Assembly: GCF_001905125.1 (NCBI RefSeq)
Contig: NZ_LWLE01000003.1
Location: 170,975-234,974 of the forward strand
DNA length: 64,000 nt
Origin: Streptomyces sp. TSRI0281
GTDB taxonomy: Bacteria > Actinomycetota > Actinomycetes > Streptomycetales > Streptomycetaceae
Direction: 5' to 3'
The position numbers were made by a program, and so were the translations under genes. Below the pieces are notes generated by a model. That model saw only the letters and a list, made by a program, of their open reading frames with translations. It had not been told where the DNA came from and searched no databases. Position 1 is the first letter of the stretch. Each line of letters begins with the position of its first letter. Shown here piece by piece: positions 16,816-25,092 of the stretch.

Positions 16816-18649
16816 ATGGCAGAGGGTGCGGGATACAGACGCGCGAGACCGGCGCGACGGTCGGGACGGGCGGGACGGTCGGGACGGGCGGGACGGTCGG
16901 GACGGTCGGGACGGGCGGCGGTCGCGACGCTCGTCGGCGGAGCGGTACTGGCGTCACCGGGCATCGCGACAGCGGCGACGGCCGGCACGCTGCCGCCGAA
17001 GCAGCCACTGGTGACGGATCTGAGCATCGGCACGCGGCCGTGTGCGGCGGGCGAGGAACGGCCCTATCTCAGATCCCGGGCGACGGTGACGGCGCGGTTG
17101 TACGGCCCCGGGGACAACCAGCCGGGCGAAGCGAGCCGGGTCGCGGGGGAGTTCGAGGCATGGTGGAAGGACGGGACCGGCGTCGAACAGCGCACGACCG
17201 GACAACGGCGCGGATATTTCCTACCTTCCGAAATCCCCCGGCCTGCACGGGCTGGAGGTCCAGGCGTTCGACCGGGCCTCCAACAGCAGCATCCCGCGGA
17301 ACTATCAGTTCCGTGTGGCGACAGGGCGCACCCCCGCGGCGCACTGGAAACTGAACGACGCCGAGGGCTCGCCCGCGGCGGCTGCCGAAGCGGGTCCCGT
17401 GGCCCGTGCCGGGGCGGGCGCGGTCTTCGGATCGGCAGGGCCCTCGGGTACGGCAGTGGCGTCGACGGTCGGCCTGGACGGGACCGGAAACGCCTTCCTG
17501 ACCCCTGACACCCCGGTGGTGGTGGCCGGGCAGACGTTCGCGGTGGGCGGCTGGGTACGACCTGCCGCGGTGGACGGCACCCGCACGATCGCCGCCCAGG
17601 ACGCGTCCGGCGGGTCCGCGTTCACGCTGGGGCTGTCGCAGTCCGAGGGGCGGCCGGTGTGGTCGTTCGATGTCGGCGGTACGCGGCTGACCGGCGGCCG
17701 GCCGGAGGTGGACGAGTGGGCGTATGTGCTCGGCCAGTACGACGCGAGGACAGGAAAGGCGCGGCTCCATGTCAACGGAAGGGCGATGGGTGAGGAACAG
17801 CCCGTGTCCCCCGTGGCGGGCGGCGGGAACTTCCAGATCGGCAGAGCGCAGGGACCTGCGGGCCACCAGGACCACTGGCGGGGCGAGATCGGGGACGTAC
17901 GGGTTCATGACCGGGTGGTGGTGCCCGACGAGCTGACCGGGCTCGCGAGCCGGAAGGCCCGGCTGCGGGGCCACTGGGCGCTGGAGACGGCCCCGGACGG
18001 GCTCAGCGCCGAGGCGGACGGCGGCGAGCCGCTCAAGCTCGGCCCCGGCGCCTCGGTCTACCGGCCCGCACTCGACTGCGATCCGCTGGACCCGGAGTGC
18101 TTCCCCGAGGTGTCGCCGATCGAGGGCGAGGGGCACCTGGCGCTGGACGGCACCTCCGGATACGCGGCCACCCAGCAGCCGGTGGTCGACACGGGGGACA
18201 GCTTCACCGTCACGGCGACCGTGCGCCTCGCCGACAGCCACCCCGACCGGCCGATGACGGTCCTCTCCCAGAGCGGCGAGCACCGGAGCGCGTTCAAGGT
18301 CCGCTACGGACCGGCGACGGACAGCTGGGAGCTGGTCGTGCCGGCCGCGGACACCCCGGGCGCGGCCGAGACGGTGGCCGCCCGTATCCCGTCCTGGGGC
18401 GCCGGCTATGACCAGCGGCTGGCCGTGGTCTACGACGACGCGACGGACGAGGTCAGGCTCTATGTGAACGGCCGGACGAACGCGGAGGCCGGTGCGGAGT
18501 TCCACGACGCGCGGAAGAGCACCGGCGGCCTTCAGGTCGGGCGCGGGATCACGGCCGACGGATGGGGCGAGTACCTGCACGGCGACGTCGACCAGGTGCG
18601 GGCCTTCGCCGGTGCGCTGACCGGCGGGGAGATCGCCCTGCTCAGGTAG
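16816..18649 (+). pseudogene. secreted LamG/jelly-roll protein, frameshifted
   Basis: The gene starts at ATG 16816 (GGAGGG at 16802-16807) with an Arg/Gly-rich N-terminus and a signal peptide ending about ...ASPGIATAATA. The first frame runs through KQPLVTDLSIGTRPCAAGEE to FEAWWKDGTGVEQRTT and then degenerates. From about 17207 the +1 frame reads ADISYLPKSPGLHGLEVQAF, then HWKLNDAEG and two LamG-like domains (about 17530-17930 and 18190-18640). So a one-base insertion (or two-base loss) around 17185-17215 separates signal peptide from domains. Intact, it would be an exported carbohydrate- or surface-binding protein of about 610 residues. Whether the break is real or an artefact is undecided. 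Confidence 0.78.
16861..16914 (+). repeat. 9-bp tandem repeats in signal-peptide n-region
   Basis: Six 9-base units of the form (t/g)cgggacgg in the order t,g,t,g,t,t encode alternating Ser-Gly-Arg and Ala-Gly-Arg. They lengthen the positively charged n-region of the LamG protein's signal peptide; copy number could vary by slippage without changing frame. Confidence 0.75.
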
Positions 18650-18717
18650 CAGGCGCGCGGCCCCTCAGCCCGCGCATCCCCCTCACCCCTCACCTCACCC
18701 CTCTCACCGCATCCCCC

Positions 18718-19836
18718 TCACCGTCCCGCCCTCCCGAAGTGCCGTGACAGTGCGTGGAAGGACTCCTTCGGTTCCCAGTGCCAGGGGGACGCCGGGTCGT
18801 CGGGGTCGCCGTCGCGGATCGTCTTCACGAGGCTGTACGTGGCCATGTCCAGGTCGTGCAGCGGGTCGTCGGGGCGGTGGGGGGCTTCGGGGGCGGAGAA
18901 GGAGTAGACCAGCGCCGCGTACAGGCCCAGCGACTCGAAGACGTCGAACACGTCGGTCAGGTACGCCGCCTGGACCCGCTCGCTGCGGACCAGGTCGCCC
19001 TTGATCTCGCCCTTCTCGTAGTCGATGACGTTCCAGCCCATGCCGCCCTGCTCGGGTGCGCCGACGTATGTGCACGTGCCGCACTCGGTGATGGCGACCG
19101 GCTTGCCCCACCGCAGATACGGGCGCAGGTCGCGGACGTAACCGGCCCGACTGCCGTGATACGCGTAGTAGTTGACGCTCACCAGGTCGAAGAGGTCCCA
19201 GTCGACCACGTCCTCGTGCGCGGCGCCGTACGTCAGCGGCCCCCCGAACACGGACCGTCCGGCCTTCGCCGCCCGTGCGATGAACGAGGTGAGACGCCGC
19301 TGCATCAGCACGGGATCGAACGTCCCGTTGAGCAGGTTCTCCACGCGTTCGAGCGCCGAGTCCCCCGGGACGATCCCCGGGACGTACAGCACGAACTCGC
19401 ACCCGACGCTGAGGTGTACGCGCGCCCCCTGGCGTCGCAGCCGTTCCGCGTGCCGGCCGGTCTCGGCGAGGTGGTCGAGGATATCCGCCTCCGGGACGTC
19501 GCCCAGGCGCGGCTGGAGCCAGACGTGCAGGCCGCGTTCGGCCGCCTCGGTCGCCGTGGCCGCGAGCCGTTCGACGCCGTCGCCCCAGACCGAGACGGAG
19601 TTGGCGTGCAGGTCGTTCCTGATCGCCCGGAGGTCGGCGCGCATACGATGCGCGTTCCACCCGGTCGCCGGGTTCTCGCCGTCGGCGACCTCGTACAGCA
19701 CGCCCCGATACGTCAGTCCCGGTCGCGGTGACGCACCGGCCGGGGCCGCCGAGAGCAGCGGACCGGCCGCTCCCGCCACCCCCAGCGCCGCCGTCCCGGC
19801 CAGAAACCGTGCCCGGCTGATTCCACTGCTCCGCAC
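18718..19836 (-). CDS. secreted TIM-barrel glycosidase-like protein
   Basis: A 372-residue exported protein. GTG at 19836 has GGGAGG 6 bases upstream; the frame is open further but without a site. The N-terminus is a signal peptide (SRARFLAGTAALGVAG..GPLLSAAPAGA), Tat-like but with R-A-R rather than RR. The body has (beta/alpha)8 features of clan-A glycoside hydrolases: VHLSVGCEFVLY, FDLVSVNYYAY and AITECGTCTY, whose two Glu residues could be acid/base and nucleophile. Similar Streptomyces proteins are often labelled abortive phage infection protein, a name the sequence does not support. Substrate unknown. Confidence 0.7.
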   Translation of the reverse strand: MRSSGISRARFLAGTAALGVAGAAGPLLSAAPAGASPRPGLTYRGVLYEVADGENPATGWNAHRMRADLRAIRNDLHANSVSVWGDGVERLAATATEAAERGLHVWLQPRLGDVPEADILDHLAETGRHAERLRRQGARVHLSVGCEFVLYVPGIVPGDSALERVENLLNGTFDPVLMQRRLTSFIARAAKAGRSVFGGPLTYGAAHEDVVDWDLFDLVSVNYYAYHGSRAGYVRDLRPYLRWGKPVAITECGTCTYVGAPEQGGMGWNVIDYEKGEIKGDLVRSERVQAAYLTDVFDVFESLGLYAALVYSFSAPEAPHRPDDPLHDLDMATYSLVKTIRDGDPDDPASPWHWEPKESFHALSRHFGRAGR

Positions 19837-20341
19837 TGGGTGCCTCCCGTTCGTTCCCCGTGATCCGGTGTTCCCGTGATCCGGTCGAGGCGTCCAGTGT
19901 CGTGAGCGAGGGGCTGCCGGGGCGTCGGCCGATGGTCTACGGGAGGCCGACGAAAGTCGTACGGGCCTGCACCTCGGGGCTCGCCCGCTCCTGCTCCTGC
20001 CGCGTCCGCTCTTCCACGTGGTCTCCTCCGCTTCTCCTCGGCCGGCCGGGCGTTCCACCAGGAGGAACCCGCCGACGGCGATCACCATGGCACCGGAGGG
20101 GCGGGGGACCGCCCGTGCCGCTGACGGAGGTGTCCTCTGTACGGAGTGGGCGAGTGGCGTCGTTCGTCGCTGTTGCCGCAGGTCGTCCCGAGGCTCAAGC
20201 CCCGAGTTCCGGGCCCCGGGCTCCGAGCTCTTTTCTGTAGGAATGGGTGGTGGAGGTTGAACCCACCCACCCTCCCAAGTCCCGCGCGGACCTGCGCAGA
20301 TGAGCCGGCAGGCGACGCGGGGGTGACATTCGGTGATCGGT

Positions 20342-20371
20342 TTGCGCCGCAGCGTGTGTGCACTCTAGATT
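20342..20371 (+). promoter_or_regulatory. predicted sigma-HrdB-type promoter
   Basis: TTGCGC (20342-20347) and TAGATT (20366-20371) are separated by 18 bases and fit the housekeeping promoter pattern. Transcription would start near 20378, giving a leader of about 95 bases that contains the hairpin at 20405-20438 before the gene at 20474. Confidence 0.45.
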
Positions 20372-20404
20372 CACGGTGAGCAACCCACAGTCCGAAAAGC
20401 GGAC

Positions 20405-20438
20405 GACCCCGGCGGTGCTACCAACACCATCCGGGGTC
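20405..20438 (+). promoter_or_regulatory. leader hairpin upstream of poly-Gln winged-helix gene
   Basis: GACCCCGG (20405-20412) pairs perfectly with CCGGGGTC (20431-20438), and inside it GGTG (20414-20417) pairs with CACC (20425-20428) around a 7-base ctaccaa loop. It lies in the predicted 5' leader and could be an attenuator, an mRNA stabiliser or the terminator of a short leader RNA. Confidence 0.5.
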
Positions 20439-20473
20439 TGACCGTTCCAGATCGAAATGAGGCTTCGATCCGC

Positions 20474-21544
20474 ATGGCTGCTGCCCATGTTAGTGCTGCC
20501 CTGCGTGCGCCCGCCCACCCCATGGCCAAAGCCGGGTATGGAAAGCGTCACGCCCCCGACGAAGCCCCGCGCGGAGCCGACGACTTCGGCCACCTGGACG
20601 CCCGGGAAGCGGCCATCGCCGCGTACATCGACCGACTCCCCGAAGGCGCCGCCGTCGGCTACAAGGTGCTGGCCGAGGAACTGCCGGAACACGGCCAACA
20701 GGCGTGCCGCAGCGCGCTGGACCGGCTGACCCGCGCCGGGCATCTGCGCCGGATCAAGGTGCACATCACCGTGACCGACGGCGGGAAGCGCTGGGTGACG
20801 CGTACGTACTTCTCGCGGACCGCCCGCGACGCCGACTGGTGGGCGCGGTACGTGCGGTTCGTACGGGGCGTCGACGCCCCCGGTCAGCCGCCTGCCCCGG
20901 ACGCGGTGCCGCAGCAACAGCAACAAGCACAGCAACAGCAACAAGCACAGCAGCAGCGACAGCAACAAGCACAGCAACAGCAAGGGCGGTCGCAGCGGCG
21001 GACGGAGTCGGAGCCTGAGCCCGGCGTTCCGGCCGCGCGCTCGGAGGCGTACAGCGTGCTCGCGGGGCTCGGCGGCCAGGAGCCGAGGCTCCAGCTGTCC
21101 TCCGGCGAGTGCCTGGCGCTGGAGCACCTCGTCGACGAGTGGCTCGTACGCGGGCTCGGCCGTGAACAGGTCACCAGGTCCCTGGTGGCGGGGCTGCCCG
21201 CCTCCGTGCACTCCGCCGGAGCCTTCCTCCGTACCCGACTGGAGAACAAGATGCCCCCTGCACCGCAGCCCGCCATGACGGACGCCCACCGCGAGGAGAT
21301 CGTGGGCGCCCTGATGATGTGCGCCTTCTGCGACGAGGACGAGACCACGACCGCGCTGGTCGACGGCGTCTGTGCGGACTGCCGCGCCGACATCGACCGC
21401 GACGAGGCGAGCGGGGCGACCGGCGACGTACCGGACACGTTCCTGTCCCGCCCGCGCGGACAGCTCGATGTCGCCGCCCGCGTGGCCGAGCTGCGATCGG
21501 CGGCGGGACGTGGAACGGCCGCGGTGCCGAGGCCGCGCCGATGA
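20474..21544 (+). CDS. winged-helix DNA-binding protein with poly-Gln tract
   Basis: A 356-residue protein. Residues about 40-115 form a winged-helix-like domain (AAIAAYIDRLPEGAAVGYKV..CRSALDRLTRAGHLRRIKV..TRTYFSR). It is followed by a 24-residue Gln/Ala/Arg linker made of CAA/CAG codons (20910-20990), a helical domain, and a C-terminal CAFC...CADC four-Cys cluster that probably binds zinc. Possible starts are ATG 20474 and ATG 20522; the upstream one has a weak GAGG. Homologues are common in streptomycetes as helix-turn-helix proteins of unknown target, with replication-protein-like character. Function unknown beyond DNA binding. Confidence 0.68.
   Translation: MAAAHVSAALRAPAHPMAKAGYGKRHAPDEAPRGADDFGHLDAREAAIAAYIDRLPEGAAVGYKVLAEELPEHGQQACRSALDRLTRAGHLRRIKVHITVTDGGKRWVTRTYFSRTARDADWWARYVRFVRGVDAPGQPPAPDAVPQQQQQAQQQQQAQQQRQQQAQQQQGRSQRRTESEPEPGVPAARSEAYSVLAGLGGQEPRLQLSSGECLALEHLVDEWLVRGLGREQVTRSLVAGLPASVHSAGAFLRTRLENKMPPAPQPAMTDAHREEIVGALMMCAFCDEDETTTALVDGVCADCRADIDRDEASGATGDVPDTFLSRPRGQLDVAARVAELRSAAGRGTAAVPRPRR
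20910..20990 (+). repeat. CAACAG-rich repeat encoding poly-Gln
   Basis: Runs of cagcaacagcaacaagca recur with a period near 24-30 bases and encode Q5-A-Q5-A-Q3-R-Q3-A-Q4. Glutamine homopolymers are rare in high-GC bacteria, and the A-rich CAA codons here are unlike the flanking codon usage. Slippage would alter linker length in frame. Confidence 0.85.
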
Positions 21545-21824
21545 GCGTGAGGACTGGGCGATGATCCCTGGCACCGCCGATCGAGGGACCGGCTGATCGA
21601 GGGACCGGCCGACCGGCCGCAGGCGGGGCTTCCCGGCGTGTGGGCTGGGCCACATAGGGGAGTGCGGGGGCGATCGGCGGGCAGCAGCCCGGTACGAGCA
21701 GTTCGGGTCGACACGCCGGATCATGTGGTGGGCGGGACATCTCACCATCTGGTATGAGGCGGGCGATTCCGGACTGCTCGTTAAACTGAGCCGACCGCAG
21801 TAATGGACTGAGCGAGGAGCGCAC
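21545..21824. promoter_or_regulatory. upstream region of ask
   Basis: 280 bases before aspartokinase. A small dyad, CTC-ACCA-TC-TGGT-ATGAG (about 21739-21757), and a possible -10 TAAACT (21783-21788) lie 37-85 bases before the start, with GAGGAG (21813-21818) as ribosome site. The dyad is a candidate operator for amino-acid control; no lysine riboswitch fold was recognised. Confidence 0.4.
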
Positions 21825-23096
21825 GTGGGCCTTGTCGTGCAGAAGTACGGAGGCTCCTCCGTAGCCGATGCCGAGGGCATCAAGCGCGTCGCCAAGCGAA
21901 TCGTCGATGCCAAGAAGAACGGCAACCAGGTGGTTGTCGTGGTGTCAGCGATGGGCGACACGACGGACGAGTTGATCGATCTCGCCGAGCAGGTATCCCC
22001 GATTCCTGCCGGGCGCGAATTCGACATGCTGCTGACCGCCGGAGAGCGGATTTCCATGGCCCTGCTGGCGATGGCGATCAAAAACCTGGGCCACGAGGCC
22101 CAGTCGTTCACGGGCAGCCAGGCCGGTGTCATCACCGACTCGGTTCACAACAAAGCGCGGATCATCGATGTCACGCCGGGCCGGATTCGTACCGCGCTCG
22201 ACGAGGGCAATATCGCGATCGTCGCCGGATTCCAGGGTGTGTCCCAGGACAAGAAGGACATCACCACCCTGGGCCGCGGCGGATCCGACACCACCGCGGT
22301 CGCGCTCGCGGCCGCGCTGGACGCCGAGGTCTGTGAGATCTACACCGATGTGGACGGTGTCTTCACCGCCGACCCGCGGGTCGTGAAGAAGGCCCGTAAG
22401 ATCGACTGGATCTCCTTCGAGGACATGCTGGAGCTGGCGGCGTCCGGCTCCAAGGTGCTGCTGCACCGCTGTGTGGAGTACGCACGCCGATACAACATTC
22501 CGATCCACGTCCGTTCGTCCTTCTCCGGACTGCGCGGCACCTGGGTCAGCAACGAGCCGCAAGGGGACCAGCAGGTGGAGCACGCGATCATCTCCGGAGT
22601 CGCCCATGACGTCTCCGAGGCCAAGATCACCGTCGTCGGCGTCCCCGACAAGCCGGGCGAGGCCGCCGCGATCTTCCGCGCCATCGCGAACGCGGAAGTC
22701 AACATCGACATGGTGGTGCAGAACGTCTCCGCCGCGTCGACGGGGCTGACGGACATCTCCTTCACGCTTCCCAAGGCCGAGGGCCGCAAGGCCGTCGACG
22801 CCCTGGAGCGGACCAAGGCCACCATCGGCTTCGACTCGCTGCGCTACGACGACCAGATCGCCAAGATCTCCCTGGTCGGCGCCGGTATGAAGACCAACCC
22901 GGGCGTCACGGCGGGCTTCTTCGAGGCGCTGTCCGACGCGGGCGTGAACATCGAGCTGATCTCGACATCCGAGATCCGCATCTCGGTGGTCACCCGCGCC
23001 GACGACGTCAACGAGGCCGTGCGCGCCGTGCACACCGCCTTCGGCCTCGACAGCGACTCCGACGAGGCCGTCGTCTACGGGGGCACCGGACGATGA
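21825..23096 (+). CDS. ask: aspartokinase
   Basis: A 423-residue aspartate kinase, the first enzyme of the lysine, threonine, methionine and diaminopimelate pathway. The N-terminal [11 protein letters not shown] (residues 5-14) binds ATP/aspartate, [16 protein letters not shown] is the second kinase motif, and two ACT regulatory domains occupy about residues 265-420 ([33 protein letters not shown]). GTG start with GAGGAG. An internal GTG at 22575 with its own ribosome site could yield a separate regulatory beta subunit (see that entry). asd follows with a 4-base overlap. Feedback inhibition by lysine plus threonine is typical of the actinobacterial enzyme. Confidence 0.97.
   Translation: MGLVVQKYGGSSVADAEGIKRVAKRIVDAKKNGNQVVVVVSAMGDTTDELIDLAEQVSPIPAGREFDMLLTAGERISMALLAMAIKNLGHEAQSFTGSQAGVITDSVHNKARIIDVTPGRIRTALDEGNIAIVAGFQGVSQDKKDITTLGRGGSDTTAVALAAALDAEVCEIYTDVDGVFTADPRVVKKARKIDWISFEDMLELAASGSKVLLHRCVEYARRYNIPIHVRSSFSGLRGTWVSNEPQGDQQVEHAIISGVAHDVSEAKITVVGVPDKPGEAAAIFRAIANAEVNIDMVVQNVSAASTGLTDISFTLPKAEGRKAVDALERTKATIGFDSLRYDDQIAKISLVGAGMKTNPGVTAGFFEALSDAGVNIELISTSEIRISVVTRADDVNEAVRAVHTAFGLDSDSDEAVVYGGTGR
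22561..23096 (+). promoter_or_regulatory. internal start for aspartokinase beta subunit
   Basis: AAGGGGA (22561-22567) lies 7 bases before an in-frame GTG (22575) that begins [12 protein letters not shown]. Translation from there gives 173 residues holding just the ACT domains, the size of the beta subunit made from overlapping genes in other actinobacteria such as Corynebacterium. The sequence therefore supports an alpha2beta2 enzyme. Confidence 0.7.
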
Positions 23097-24157
23097 CTGC
23101 CCGCCGCCCTTCGCTCGCGGTCGTCGGCGCGACCGGGGCGATCGGTGGCGTCATGCTCCAGATCCTTTCGCAGCACGCGGATGTCTGGGGCGAGGTGAAA
23201 CTGATCGCCTCGCCGCGTTCGGCCGGCCGCAAGCTGGTCGTACGCGGTGAGGAGACCGAGGTCCTCGCGCTCACCGAGGACGTGTTCGACGGGGTCGACG
23301 TGGCCCTGTTCCTGGTGCCGGACGAGGTCTCCGCGCGATGGGGCCCGATCGCCGCGTCCAAGGGCGTCGTGGTCATCGACGACTCGGCGGCCTTCCGGCT
23401 CGACGACGACGTACCGCTGGTCGTCCCCGAGATCAACCCGCACGCCGTACGGCTCCGGTCGCGCGGAATCGTCGCCTCCCCGAACTGCACCACGCTGTCA
23501 CTGATCGTCGCGGTCGGTGCGCTGCACGCCGAGTTCGGGCTGCGGGAACTGATCGTTTCCTCCTACCAGGCGGTGAGCGGCGTGGGCCGGGACGGTGTCT
23601 CGGCCCTGCGCGAGGAACTGTCCCTGGTGGCCGGTACGGAGCTGGGCACGCACCCCGGTGACGTACGGCGGGCCCTCGGCGACCGCGAGAAGAGCCCCTT
23701 CGCCGCACCCGTGGCCCTGAACGTCGTGCCATGGGCCGGTACCGACGCCGGGGACGGCTGGTCGTCCGAGGAACTGGCGATCCGCGAGGAATGCCGCAAG
23801 GTCCTGGACCTGCCGGACCTGAAGGTCGCGGCGACCTGTGTGTACGTCCCCGTCGTCACGACGCACTCGATGTCCGTCCACGCGCGCTTCGAGAACGAGG
23901 TCGCCGTCGACCGGGCGCACGAGATCCTGGCGACCGCGCCCGGAGTGGTGTTGTTCGACAGCCCGGCGTCCGGCGACTTCCCCACGCCGTCCGACGTCGT
24001 GGGCACCGACCCGACGTGGGTCGGACGGGTCCGGCGCTCGATGGACGATCCACGGGCATTGGAAATGTTCGTTTGTGGTGACAATCTCCGAAAAGGTGCG
24101 GCTTTGAACGTCGCCCAGATCGCCGAATCCGTGGCCGCTGAATTCCCCCGGGCCTGA
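23093..24157 (+). CDS. asd: aspartate-semialdehyde dehydrogenase
   Basis: A 354-residue NADPH-dependent enzyme that converts aspartyl phosphate to aspartate semialdehyde. N-terminal nucleotide motif [12 protein letters not shown], catalytic Cys132 in [10 protein letters not shown], and the downstream [12 protein letters not shown] motif. Its ATG overlaps the ask stop (ATGA), so the two pathway steps are translationally coupled. The sequence is slightly divergent from the usual GATGAVG and SNPNCST forms, as in the second Asd paralogue of streptomycetes; it may be a dedicated rather than sole copy. Confidence 0.95.
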   Translation: MTARRPSLAVVGATGAIGGVMLQILSQHADVWGEVKLIASPRSAGRKLVVRGEETEVLALTEDVFDGVDVALFLVPDEVSARWGPIAASKGVVVIDDSAAFRLDDDVPLVVPEINPHAVRLRSRGIVASPNCTTLSLIVAVGALHAEFGLRELIVSSYQAVSGVGRDGVSALREELSLVAGTELGTHPGDVRRALGDREKSPFAAPVALNVVPWAGTDAGDGWSSEELAIREECRKVLDLPDLKVAATCVYVPVVTTHSMSVHARFENEVAVDRAHEILATAPGVVLFDSPASGDFPTPSDVVGTDPTWVGRVRRSMDDPRALEMFVCGDNLRKGAALNVAQIAESVAAEFPRA

Positions 24158-24429
24158 TCGAACTTGTTTTGTAGGATCTGTGAACGCCCTATGAGCAATT
24201 CGCTGGTCTGAACCCCTTGAGCTGGGGCGTTGTCATATCCGACGATGATCTCCCGGCCTTCTGCAACCGCACGTCGGTCGGGCAGCGTCTATGCCGTCAC
24301 TTCTTGCGTGGCGGGGCGCATTTATGGGGCATTTGGGGAAGAGCAGGTACGTATGAGGGCATGTCGCACAGCGCTGAACGCGGTGCCGTACGCGTACAAC
24401 CCTGACGGGGGGCAGCGTGTCCAACTGGC

Positions 24430-25092
24430 GTGGCAGAGGTTCTCGATATCACAGTGGTGGGCCAGTTGCGGGGCGCTTCGGTGCGTCCGCTCCGGCGGCC
24501 CCGCGCGGCCGGTGGCATGCCGGTGATCGCGCCCATGCCCGCTGCGCGTCCGGCGAGGCTGCCGTCGCAGCGCGAGGGCGCTGAGGAGACGGTGGCAGCG
24601 GGGACCACGGTCGACCATCTCACCGAGACCTATCGCGCCCACTACCGTTCGCTGCTCGGCCTCGCGGCCCTGCTGCTGGACGACACCGCGTCCTGTGAAG
24701 ACGTGGTGCAGGAGGCGTTCATCCGCGTGCACTCGGCGCGCAACCGGGTACGGGAACCGGAGAAGACTCTCGCGTACCTCCGCCAGACCGTCGTCAACCT
24801 CTCCCGCTCCGCCCTGCGTCGGCGCATCCTCGGGCTGAAGCTGCTCTCCAAGCCGATGCCGGACATGGCGAGCGCGGAGGAGGGCGCGTACGACCAACTG
24901 GAGCGGGACGCGCTGATCAAGGCGATGAAGGGGCTGCAGCGGCGCCAGCGCGAGGTGCTGGTGCTGCGCTACTTCGCGGACATGACGGAAGCCCAGGTCG
25001 CGGAGACGCTGGGAGTGTCACTGGGTTCGGTCAAGGCGTACGGTTCCCGCGGTATCGCGGCACTGCGCGTCGTGATGGAGGCGCAGGCATGA
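24430..25092 (+). CDS. ECF-type RNA polymerase sigma factor
   Basis: A 220-residue sigma-70-family protein. A 55-residue proline/arginine-rich N-terminal extension precedes region 2 (YRAHYRSLLGLAALLLDDTASCEDVVQEAF), and region 4 is LQRRQREVLVLRYFADMTEAQVAETLGVSLGSVKAYG. The GTG start is tentative because no good ribosome site precedes it; an internal start near residue 30 is possible. The stop overlaps the start of the next gene by 4 bases, so the partner protein is made in step with it. It sits directly after ask-asd as in other streptomycetes. Target promoters are unknown. Confidence 0.87.
   Translation: MAEVLDITVVGQLRGASVRPLRRPRAAGGMPVIAPMPAARPARLPSQREGAEETVAAGTTVDHLTETYRAHYRSLLGLAALLLDDTASCEDVVQEAFIRVHSARNRVREPEKTLAYLRQTVVNLSRSALRRRILGLKLLSKPMPDMASAEEGAYDQLERDALIKAMKGLQRRQREVLVLRYFADMTEAQVAETLGVSLGSVKAYGSRGIAALRVVMEAQA

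Larger units (their letters stand above)
19837..20473. other. 637-bp divergent intergenic region
   Basis: It separates the leftward secreted hydrolase from the rightward winged-helix gene. Open frames on both strands (19860-20240, 20082-20363) have no recognisable product. The right end holds the promoter and hairpin listed separately. Nothing was recognised in 19900-20340. Confidence 0.4.

Noticed and set aside
21545..21824. lysine riboswitch upstream of ask
   Set aside because: No conserved L-box elements visible; only a small dyad.
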